DNA from: Rodentolepis nana
Lineage: Eukaryota; Platyhelminthes; Cestoda; Cyclophyllidea; Hymenolepididae
Direction: 5' to 3'
NCBI GenBank assembly: GCA_900617975.1
Contig: UZAE01012121.1
Span: 4,657-16,474 of the forward strand
DNA length: 11,818 bases
Part shown: positions 1 to 8,300 of the stretch, piece after piece
How the letters are laid out: each line of letters starts with the position of its first letter
How positions within the stretch are numbered: the first letter of the stretch is position 1
Program-made: the position numbers and the translations under genes
Notes under the pieces: model-generated
Seen by the model: only the letters and a program-made list of their open reading frames with translations
What the model was told of the DNA's origin: nothing
The model's database searches: none

Positions 1-41
<41 letters not shown>
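1..41. repeat. Poly-C homopolymer run at the window edge
   Basis: 41 consecutive C residues start the window, so the true length may be greater. This could be a genuine homopolymer or an assembly or sequencing artefact at a contig end. Confidence 0.95.
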
Positions 42-44
<3 letters not shown>

Positions 45-399
45 AAGCTTCAAATACAGTTGTCATTTTTCGATAAATGTCATCAGGCAGTACACGTTTT
101 CTCCCACCGAACCCCATCTGGTGTAGTCTGGACAATATTGATTGCTATATTGCCTGCTCGAGCACATTGAGGCTTGTAAACTTGGCTTATAGCAGCTAAG
201 TTTTAATCCACATATACCATAATCCTAAGTTTTTCATTGAGAGTTAACTACTGCTAGCAAATTGCGCTTAATTTAGATCCTATTTAGTAGAAAACTATTA
301 AGTTAGTCGTATGCGAAAAAAATAATGCTTGCTTAGCATTCGCATCACCAAATGGTTCGAATTTAAATTTTCTGTTTGTGGTCTGATATTTGTTGAACA

Positions 400-411
400 C
401 CCCCCCCCCCC
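400..411. repeat. Short poly-C run
   Basis: Twelve consecutive C residues followed by GGCACCCC. It lies about 50 bp before repeat copy A begins. Confidence 0.9.
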
Positions 412-457
412 GGCACCCCAATATCTAGTCCCGTCGGAGTATTAAACCTTTTACATT

Positions 458-683
458 CGAATTATTTTTGATAAATAAACCCAACCGCATTCACGCATGT
501 CTCACAGCAGACTGATGTCGCTAGCGTGTTGAGTTCACATGGTATCAGACGAAGGCTATAGAGATGTATTAAACATGTTTCAAACGGCGACAGCACCTTC
601 TGTTACGAGTCTAGTACTAATGGAGCTTATTTTGAAAGAGGTCCGTACGGTCCTGAAGGTCGTTGAAAGATTAAAAAAACTGT
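458..683 (+). repeat. Dispersed repeat, copy A
   Basis: This copy shares a block with copies B and C: a 5' A/T-rich lead, then CACGCATGTCTCACAGCAGA, then a spacer with ACATGTTTCAAACG (shared with C), and a 3' part reading ATGGAGCTTATTTTGAAAGA followed by a GTCCGTACGGTCCTG-type end. Copy A keeps an open frame through the 3' part, but the other copies differ in length and C has a stop in that frame. Edges are estimated by eye. Confidence 0.7.
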
Positions 684-1346
684 GGTCGAGATTTAAATAT
701 AAGTTTTGTCCCATTTTCAGTTGTGTCGATGAGAGAAAGATGGGGGTAGAAAGATCAGTTCTCTGGCTTCTTGCCACCAAGACTCCAGCATCCATTAGTT
801 GTACAATTGCAAATGTTGCAGGGACGATTCAGCGCACCTCTGTTGATTGAATTAATCAATTTCCCATAATCCAAATGTTCATATTGAGGCGGAGAAAATA
901 ACATTTATTGGGATTAGCCAGTGATCTAGAGTTGAGAGACAACTAGATGACAATGACAGCTCAAGTTCATTCAGCTCTCAACTTCCCTATTTTACACTTT
1001 CCTAAATCAGATTTTCAAATTTGAATTATAATATCACCTTAGTATTTGCTTTCTTTGCTGTTCTTTTCCCCAAAAACTCCTCCGCCAAATAACAAAGTGC
1101 TTTCCACACCTCATAAACAGGATAATATTTTTTGTTCTACGTTTAAGTATGAAATTAAGAATAGTTGATTGAGCTTTATACACAACTGTAACATTGGACC
1201 AAATGGAACGAGTTCACATAACTTTCTCCCCAACCCGTTTCGCCCCTTTATGAACGATAATAAAATAACTAAGTATCGATCTGCTGAGTGCAATAACCAC
1301 AAGCCCTGACAAGAAACAGATCATCAAGTCGGTTAGCTAACATTCA

Positions 1347-1352
1347 TTTATT
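1347..1352 (-). terminator. Polyadenylation signal of the cysteine-rich gene
   Basis: AATAAA on the minus strand, 62 nt after the TAA stop. The 3' UTR would end at about 1320-1335. Confidence 0.7.
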
Positions 1353-1414
1353 TGGTATCTACTACAGGCATTTTCTACACACGAACAACACCGGAGCAAC
1401 AGTAATTGAAGGGT

Positions 1415-2092
1415 TTACTTAGGCTTTCGCTGGCATTGAGAAAGCCACTCACTCTTTGCAGCTATAACGCTACGAACCTTCTTCGGCAGACTCAGGAAAT
1501 ACTGGCATGGGTTAGATATTTTGACAAAGATAGTCTCGATGTATCTTCCCTCAAATCTTGACAAAATCACTCCGAAATTGTCGACAGTTTTCATAAAATG
1601 AGCTGTTGTGTAAGGATGGGCTGCGGCAATGAGACTTTTGACATCCTCGTGATTGTCGAAGATGAATTTAATAAGTTTGGGACTTTGTTCGTGGAGAAGG
1701 TCGACGTAGTCGATGCCGATCGAAGGCATGGTTTGCATGAAATCGCGGATCATTTGCATTTCCGGTTGGTAATGAAGGCATGGATCACAGTATGTTGATC
1801 TTTGACAATAATCCCTCCAACAGTCACAGCAGCAATCGTCGTAGTACTGATCGCAATTTTCATAATATGGATAATTGGCGATATCAGTGGTCTCAACGGA
1901 GTCAGTGGAGTATTTGGTGTTATTCAGGTCAGTGGTGTTAGCGACGGGAGTCAGCGCATTTCTTATTTTATTTGTTTCTTCCACTTTCTTTGCCAAGTTA
2001 CGATCAGTCGTCTCGGCGGCTGGTTGTGTCTGGACAAACGTGCTCAGAGCAACTACGCATAAAGAGAGGACTAGAATTCTTTTCACTTCCAT
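1415..2092 (-). CDS. Secreted cysteine-rich protein of unknown family, single exon
   Basis: This gene encodes 225 residues, ATG at 2092 to TAA at 1417-1415. I do not recognise the family. Residues 1-22 form a signal peptide (MEVKRILVLSLCVVALSTFV, cleavage probably near TQ/PA). Residues 24-75 are a polar Thr/Asn/Asp-rich spacer with sequons at N52 and N57. Residues 80-105 are a cysteine block of pattern C-x6-CCC-x-C-x4-C-x5-C-x2-C, rich in Tyr and Asp. Residues 110-225 look mostly helical, with Cys196 and Cys220 near the end. The mature protein has ten cysteines, an even number that would allow five disulphides. A TATA box lies about 30 nt upstream, an in-frame TAA overlaps it at 2128-2126, and AATAAA follows the stop, so the gene looks complete and intronless. 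The role is unknown; an excreted, surface or matrix protein fits, but this is inference. Confidence 0.85.
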   Translation of the reverse strand: MEVKRILVLSLCVVALSTFVQTQPAAETTDRNLAKKVEETNKIRNALTPVANTTDLNNTKYSTDSVETTDIANYPYYENCDQYYDDCCCDCWRDYCQRSTYCDPCLHYQPEMQMIRDFMQTMPSIGIDYVDLLHEQSPKLIKFIFDNHEDVKSLIAAAHPYTTAHFMKTVDNFGVILSRFEGRYIETIFVKISNPCQYFLSLPKKVRSVIAAKSEWLSQCQRKPK

Positions 2093-2122
2093 TTCGTTAC
2101 TCAGACTTGTGATGAAATAGGC

Positions 2123-2130
2123 TATTTATA
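2123..2130 (-). promoter_or_regulatory. TATA box of the cysteine-rich secreted protein gene
   Basis: TATAAATA on the minus strand, about 30 nt before the ATG at 2092. Transcription would start at about 2095-2105, leaving a very short 5' UTR. A CCAAT box on the same strand at 2152-2156 and an inverted one near 2203-2207 support a core promoter. Confidence 0.7.
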
Positions 2131-2151
2131 TGCTCTTCCTGTCGGGGTGTG

Positions 2152-2156
2152 ATTGG
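2152..2156 (-). promoter_or_regulatory. CCAAT box upstream of the cysteine-rich gene
   Basis: CCAAT on the minus strand (AGCCCAATCAC context), about 25 nt upstream of the TATA box. CCAAT boxes usually sit somewhat further from the start, so the assignment is tentative. Confidence 0.35.
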
Positions 2157-2582
2157 GCTTCCTAATCATCTTGTAACCTTTAATATCATTTATGCCAATT
2201 TGATTGGTTCATACTATGAGGTAACTTTAAAATAAATTCTCAATCATTCTAGAATATCTTAAAGCATCTAGTTTTTTAAGAACTTTAAATCTTCCCTCAC
2301 ATAGAATAGCAGAAAGTCGAAATTTTCTGATATTTGGAGGATTTGACATGCGTTTTAGTTTCTCCTCCAGAATCGTATATATCATCGTATGGTGATTGGG
2401 TATCAGACAGTCATGTTCTTTCATATCTGTGATTTCACGAATGGGTAGTGCTTAAATGTTGGCTTAACAGAGCAAATCACTTCCACATGGTTGTAATTCA
2501 ATGAAGTCATTGTTTACTGCAGCTGTAATCTATCTGCATACTAGATACTAATAGGTTACATGTGGAAATTCATATAAAATAA

Positions 2583-2912
2583 TGAATATATGCTTTAGTG
2601 GGTTGAGCGTTAGACTTACCAACAAGTGGTTTACTCTGCGTAACTTATACTCATACGGCAAAATAGTCAATAAACCGGCAGTTGACTTCTGCCTTTAAAC
2701 CACCATCACCCTTCACTTGTATGCCATAGTTCACCGCTTTCACAGCACTTATCAAACCTTCATCTATACCTTAGTGTCTGCCTGTCTCTTTTACACCTGT
2801 CAATCACTCTACTGCTCACCCCCTCGACTTTTTGTGGCTTTGATGTTCCTCCTCCTCTGTGGAATCCCAAGTCAACTAAAGTGCTAATGAAAACTATCAT
2901 AAAGCCTGCTAG
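2583..2912 (+). repeat. Second dispersed repeat, copy 1 (inverted partner at 3735-4058)
   Basis: Read forward, this stretch shares ordered blocks with the minus strand of 3735-4058: TAGACTTACC (2611-2620), CTCATACGGCAAAA (2650-2663), GTTGACTTCT (2681-2690), a GTGTCTG..CTGTCTCTTTTA block (about 2774-2793), CTTTGATGTTCCT and AACTATC near the end. Homology spans about 320 bp with many substitutions and small indels. No long open frame is shared, and I do not recognise the family. Confidence 0.7.
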
Positions 2913-3734
2913 TTGGTACTAATATTTAGTTTAGCCGACGCTATCATTCAAAAAGCGAAAAGGAGAAATGTAGATGTTTATCTTCAAAAAAATTGCTTTA
3001 GGCCAATTTCATCGATTATCGTAGGCCAGCTAAGATAATGTGCATTGTTTTGACTAACATATTATTGTCCTTGTTGGTAAGAATTTCATTTCTCCTTTCA
3101 AAACAGCGTCATTACTACTTTAGCTCTAGACAATGTACGGGTGCTGGTCGTTTTACTCTCAATATTGATTTTTTGCTACTATTGGATTGGCGCAATTGTT
3201 GTACTAGGGTCTGAATTAAAATTTTTGAAGAGAGAACATTTTTATTAAATCGGGGATTACAAAAGATGCATCTATTTAACCTTCCTTCTTGATTGTTAGA
3301 GGTGCGGATAATCCCCTAATTCATTACACTTTTGTAACCCTTTAATTGTATGCTACCTTATCGATACCTAAGCCAATGTAAGTACTTCTATACTAGTACT
3401 ATTTACGGTTGTTTTGCCTAGCGTAGTTGTGTTGCGAAAAACCCCAAACTATTAGAAGAAACCTCCCTTTAAAAGTGGAATATGATGCAGTTGCATAACT
3501 AAGAATGCTAATTGACATTAATAAATACGAGTTAATGTTGTTCACTTTTCTCGGGTAGCGTGAGGGCTTTAAAAAGATACCAGCACTTTTAAAAGGCAGC
3601 TTTCTTTGCGAACATGTACATCGCAGGAAGTATTCGATCATTTAAGGATGACTCAGTTGGCCTGTACACAATCACATCTATTGAGGTCATTGGATTGGAT
3701 AAGAACACATCATCAGGTTTATATATTTATATCA
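2913..3734. other. Spacer between the two inverted repeat copies
   Basis: 822 bp with no supported gene. It holds an imperfect inverted pair GGGGATTACAAAAG (3252-3265) / CTTTTGTAACCC (3329-3340). The 80-codon minus open frame at 3641-3399 has no recognisable domain. Confidence 0.5.
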
Positions 3735-4058
3735 AATGACAGTCGTTTTGATAGTTATAACTAGCCCTTTAATTGATTTAAGGCTTCACAATAGGGAAGG
3801 AATATCAAAGTGAAAAACAGTCAAGAGTGGGGGAACAGGGGAGTGATCCACGGATATAAAAGAGACAGACACAAAAGGTAGAAATAAGGTGAGGTGAGTA
3901 CTATTGAAGTGGTCCAATATGACATACAATGGGTCATGGTAGTTTGAAGTGAGAAGTCAACTACCGATAAATAAACTTTTTTGCCGTATGAGCATACATT
4001 GCCCAGAGTGCACCACCTGGAGGTAAGTCTATCGTACACCCCTTGAAGGATAAATATA
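3735..4058 (-). repeat. Second dispersed repeat, copy 2
   Basis: The reverse-complement partner of 2583-2912. Matching blocks lie at 4022-4031 (TAGACTTACC on minus), 3979-3992 (CTCATACGGCAAAA) and 3952-3961 (GTTGACTTCT), and at a GTGTCTGTCTCTTTTA block about 3857-3874. The 72-codon open frame at 4039-3821 falls inside the repeat and is not shared with copy 1, so it is not called as a gene. Confidence 0.7.
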
Positions 4059-5000
4059 TTTAGGAATTCTACGGAATGATCGCCTCTCTCATTGCCTAAG
4101 CTGACTGATTCAGTTTGTGTTCATTCTTTATTATTCATTTCTGTACACACAGAATAATATAAATTCTGGATATTTAACTTGACTCGACTCTTTCTTCTTT
4201 ATATTGTATTTTAATAGTATGCCATTCGTTTACTACAATTGACGTGTCAACCATACCAAATCTCCTCAAAAAGATTGCTCAAAAGTGAGTGGTCTAGTCA
4301 TGTTTCCCGTTAGTCTTCAATATTCCCCAGAAACTACTCTTACTTTTTCAGTAGTGAGTTAAGTTGACTGGCTGAAAATCATCAAGGTCATAACTTAAAA
4401 TATGCAAAGGTCATTTTGATACCAGGCTGTTTCAAGGATTGAGCTTTAATAACCAATTCTAAAGATGAGCAATTAAAGAAACTTGAATGAGAAGGGCATT
4501 TGGAAGCAAGAATATACTGTATCGAAGAAATTAACGTTATATTCCGCCGTCTAAAATATGTTAGCTTTATGTAATGGTCCATTTTCTTACCCAATGTCAA
4601 TGCTTTACCCCCTTCGCCAGGAGCCCTAAACAATTTTGTGAAAAGTCTTTATAATGACTAATGTTTTTTATTTCCAACTTAGAGATCTCTTAAACAAACT
4701 TAAAATTAAATGTGAGATACGAAAACCGAGACGAGTTGCGAATTTATGGCGTTAAGAGGACAATCATTACAGTTCAGTGAATCTGAAAACAGCAGACAAC
4801 AAAAACGGTTTTGTGAAAAAAGTGGTTAAAGGCTCTCAATGTCATGCAAAACCCCCTTTAGACGCGCTCCATGAGTAAGCAAGCCTAACCAGTTGTCATA
4901 GTTACAACGCATTCGTCCCCTTAATGGCCACACACTCCAGAACTGAGAAATAGTAGACAGTTGTCCAACTCGTAGACTTTACTCCGAAACTATGTAAGGC
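4059..5000. other. Intergenic region downstream of the endoglycoceramidase gene
   Basis: About 940 bp, AT-rich. I see no convincing gene, RNA or repeat. The 81-codon minus frame at 4633-4388 has no recognisable domain and no shared repeat. Confidence 0.5.
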
Positions 5001-5013
5001 AACAGACTTTCAA

Positions 5014-5019
5014 TTTATT
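5014..5019 (-). terminator. Polyadenylation signal of the endoglycoceramidase gene
   Basis: AATAAA on the minus strand, 45 nt after the TAA stop. The mRNA 3' end would fall at about 4990-5000, giving a short 3' UTR. This is the first AATAAA after the stop. Confidence 0.7.
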
Positions 5020-5063
5020 CAAGTTCTACGAATTTTAAATATATGTAAATAATAAACTTGGGT

Positions 5064-5384
5064 TTATAAGGCGTGTATGTTAGCTATAATGATTGTTCCT
5101 TCAATGATTCCATCGGACGAACCAAATAGTTCAATTAAATGATCATTCTCTTTTGACACTTTGTAGGAAATTGATTTCGGGGTAATTTCAATGCAGTAGC
5201 CTCGGGGATAATGAATTTCAATAGGGAGGAAGATACTTGCTATTGGTCCGCCCTTCTTGGCAAATTCCGATGTTAAATTTGTCGAGGAGAAAGCATATGA
5301 ACCAGATCCATTCTTGACATTGAAAACAAGGTCAATCGGTGTCCCGGCTGTTGCTATTGGATATGCACGAGAGAAGGATTTCAC
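5064..5384 (-). CDS. Exon 4 (last) of the endoglycoceramidase gene (residues 403-508)
   Basis: The acceptor is ttttaacttccag|GTG, so the first codon is Val403 and not a start codon. The exon encodes the C-terminal beta-sandwich-like domain, opening VKSFSRAYPIATAGTP and including IEIHYPRGYCIEI (457-469). It ends in TAA at 5066-5064. Two sequons (NGS 427, NLT 438) suggest the domain faces the lumen or outside. An AATAAA follows 45 nt after the stop. Confidence 0.93.
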   Translation of the reverse strand: MKSFSRAYPIATAGTPIDLVFNVKNGSGSYAFSSTNLTSEFAKKGGPIASIFLPIEIHYPRGYCIEITPKSISYKVSKENDHLIELFGSSDGIIEGTIIIANIHAL

Positions 5385-8300
5385 CTGGAAGTTAAAAGCG
5401 TCGTTGATTTTAAAATGTTAGCTCAAAATGACGACGTTTAACAATAAGTCAAGCTATCACTTCCTAAAGCCCTCTTTCAGTGTGGACTTATAAGTTCATT
5501 TTGTGGCAGCGTGTTGGTTATTGTATACATTTTGGTCTCTAAGGGTTTGATTCCCATCCCGTAGGCAGAAGAATCAACCTCTCTGATTAGATTCGGGAAA
5601 CATAGGGGGTGGCAGAAATCAAGTCTCTCACCACAGCTACCCCATGATGCCTCTCTCCATCCTGGATGGGTGCTGGAAAATGTTTTCTTAAATTGAATTT
5701 TGAATTTTTCAAACATCGTCGAGAAAATTCTATAATAACCACTTTTACAAAGGTTTAAGGGTGCTCAGTATTATCAGATGATAATTTCTATTAATGATAA
5801 TCTTTTGATTTGACCAATCATGTAGTCAGTCCGGACGAATGAGGCGTACCCTATAACCGTTTGGAAAGTCACTTAGCTAAGTAATAAAAGGGCTACCATT
5901 AACGAGTTTCTAAGTTCTCATATACTGAAACATATTCAAAAAATCAGGCATCGAAATTGAAATGAGTGGAAGCACAACGTTTTAGTTTCGTGGATTTTTG
6001 ATCGCAAGCCCCAGAACAAGCAATCTTCCCAGCCCATCACGTGAAGTGATCTTCAGAGGTCAGAAATTTAAAAATATTTAATCTTTAACTGGTAAACTAG
6101 AATTCCGCTGTTTTGTTTTGGTTATACAATTCGATATGCCACGCAACATGAAAAAATTAAATATGTGATTAACTGACGATTTCAGAAAGTGAATATAGAA
6201 GGATTTTCGATGCTTTAACATTGCTAAAGTTTCACTATGTTGCAACCATTGGGCAACAGTTGTACCTCTAACACAGTCTTGGGCAATAATAGCATTTAAC
6301 GGCAAAAATATAGGTCAAGCATTTAATAATCGAAATTATGGTTCCAACCCAATTTCCAAGCTTTATATTAATGATAAGCTAGAGAACATTCCAAATCCTG
6401 AAGACTCGAGTCTTTACATACGAGTTCTTTAAAACACTGCTATCACAAAATATCATGAAACTAACTCTTTAACACAGAAATGAGTTGTTTTTGTTGAAGA
6501 ATGTACCCAAGTAAACTCACACGCGTGTCTCACAGCAGATGACTGATGCGTTTTGGTGATATCAGACGTCAAGCGTCAATAGTGTCCCATCTGTTACGAT
6601 TTTAGTGTCAATGGAGCTTACTTTGAAAGAGGATCGCATGGTCCTGCATTGCATTAAAGGGTTACTCACAAAATTTCTAAATACTATTGCTAATGCCAAC
6701 TGCATTGATTTACTGTTGGGCAATTTGAAAATTTGTTGATATTATCTTAATTCATCCACCATTTTTGCGACCAGCAAGCAACACTTGGAGGAAAAATTTC
6801 ATTGACAAATACTTTGTTGGTTTGACTTTACTCACCGTAGCATATCTAGGATTACCATCCTGATCAAAAAATTGGGGAGCATCCCAGTAGGTCCAGGACT
6901 GTAGTCGAGTATCCGCGCCGTCCATTACAGCCTCGCATTCCAATGTGTTGATTGAGTTGGGATCTCCGTCAGGCACACAGATGCCGAATTCAGTCAAAAA
7001 TAAGCCACTTTTTAGCCTTTTCGCTACGCTTACAACCGAAGAAAACATTTTCGGCATTATAAACTGGAAAGTAAATGAACAGTCTTACAGCTTCGTTGTC
7101 AATTTAACTAAGAACAAACAAAGAGCAACGAAAAACGGTAGATCATTTTTCATGGAAAAGGATGTGTGAAGTTATTTGTCAACCATAATCAGAAGTATTT
7201 ATTAGGAATTTCAAATCAACACAAATACCATGTCACTATGACGTAATTTTAGAGTAGGGTTTTAATTCTCAAGTCCATTAGGGAAAGCCTTTCCCAATGC
7301 CCACCTTCGTTAGAGAGTGGAGCCACCCTATTGAACGACTCAAATTTTACTTTCCCGTGCTATCCAGATTTAACCGATTGTAGTTATGCATTCAATCCAC
7401 AAAGTGTGTGTCGATATGGCAATTCGCCTTCGACGCACATATGTTGGCTTGAAATGCTTATCGATTGCACAGTTTGATTCCTATCATAGAACTATTCAAA
7501 GTTTCAGACATTAATATTTTCTTGTCAAACACAAACAAACATCAAATTATCAACTAGTTTCAATATTTCTCAATGTTTAACACCACTCACTTTTAGTTTT
7601 TTGTGCCTGCCCCTTTGACGATTCTGCTGCTACACCATTTGTCCAATATCCCCGAAAGACCTCTGTTACTAGAAACCTCCAGTTTCCATATCGGGTTTAC
7701 TGTCTCTTCAATTATTATCGAAACAACTGTTAATTTGACCATTTACATGTAAAATTATTCCATTAGCGCATTTTTGATTCCGCCGACTCAATTATTATGC
7801 CCTCCCACTCACTTCGAGAAGATCCAATTGAAAGGCATTAGAGATTAATTTGTCATTATCTGTCAGTTATTTTCACTTGTGTTATCGCTCGGAAGTCCAT
7901 TTAAATAAATAGCGCTAATGCCCTGTTCTCATGCGCCCTACTTATACTCTATCAATTTCCTGGCTTGCGTCTCTCCCACCCTTTAACTCAATCTTCTTTC
8001 CTTTTCTACCTCAAATTGCCGCTTTTCTTGACTAATATAAAGCCTTATGCTTGCCATTTTCCACGGCATCTGTTGTTAGCAGTAGCCATTGGTCACTGCT
8101 ATATTGCTTTCCCACCTTCTTGGTGTGCGATGAAGAATGTAACGAGGCGGAGAAGTGAGAGCTCAGCTACTTTCAGTGGGAGCAAATAATATCGTACTTT
8201 CTCATTCACTATGCATGCACATAATTTACCTGCCATTAAAATACTTGGAGGTAGAACTTATAGATTACCAATCTCAAATACTCAAAAGGGTAGAAAAAAT

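Larger units (their letters stand above)
42..1330. other. Non-coding flank downstream of the cysteine-rich gene
   Basis: No gene is supported here. The stretch holds the C run at 400-411 and repeat copy A. It also has an inverted pair AGTTGAGAG (930-938) / CTCTCAACT (975-983). The 103-codon open frame at 539-850 runs through repeat A and beyond and has no recognisable domain. The rest is AT-rich and featureless to my reading. Confidence 0.6.
5385..6835 (-). other. Intron 3 of the endoglycoceramidase gene (1451 nt)
   Basis: Consensus GTGAGT donor and ACTTCCAG acceptor, phase 0. It carries repeat copy B (about 6482-6675) and a SINE-like element (about 5490-5690), both lying opposite to the direction of the gene. 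The remaining sequence, including 5690-6480, is AT-rich with no supported gene. Confidence 0.85.

Noticed and set aside
354..364. GGTTCGAATTT as an RNA polymerase III B box
   Set aside because: The 3' part does not fit the consensus and no A box lies at the right distance upstream.
539..850. 103-codon plus-strand open frame
   Set aside because: It runs through dispersed repeat copy A, has no recognisable domain, and the other repeat copies do not keep the same frame intact.
1598..2120. Plus-strand open frames opposite the cysteine-rich gene
   Set aside because: They are antisense shadows of the 1415-2092 gene, whose signal peptide, cysteine pattern, TATA box and polyadenylation signal fix the coding strand.
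5477..5716. Minus-strand open frame of 79 codons in intron 3
   Set aside because: It lies across the SINE-like element and has no protein features.
6515..6540. Resemblance of the repeat B lead (ACCCAAGTAAACTCAC) to a nematode spliced leader
   Set aside because: The match is partial, the other copies of the repeat lose it, and no splice donor or Sm site follows.
6945..7169. Plus-strand open frame of 74 codons
   Set aside because: It overlaps exon 3 of the endoglycoceramidase gene in antisense and has no domain.
7965..8189. Plus-strand open frame of 74 codons in intron 2
   Set aside because: Pyrimidine-rich sequence of low complexity, no recognisable motif and no matching copy elsewhere in the window.
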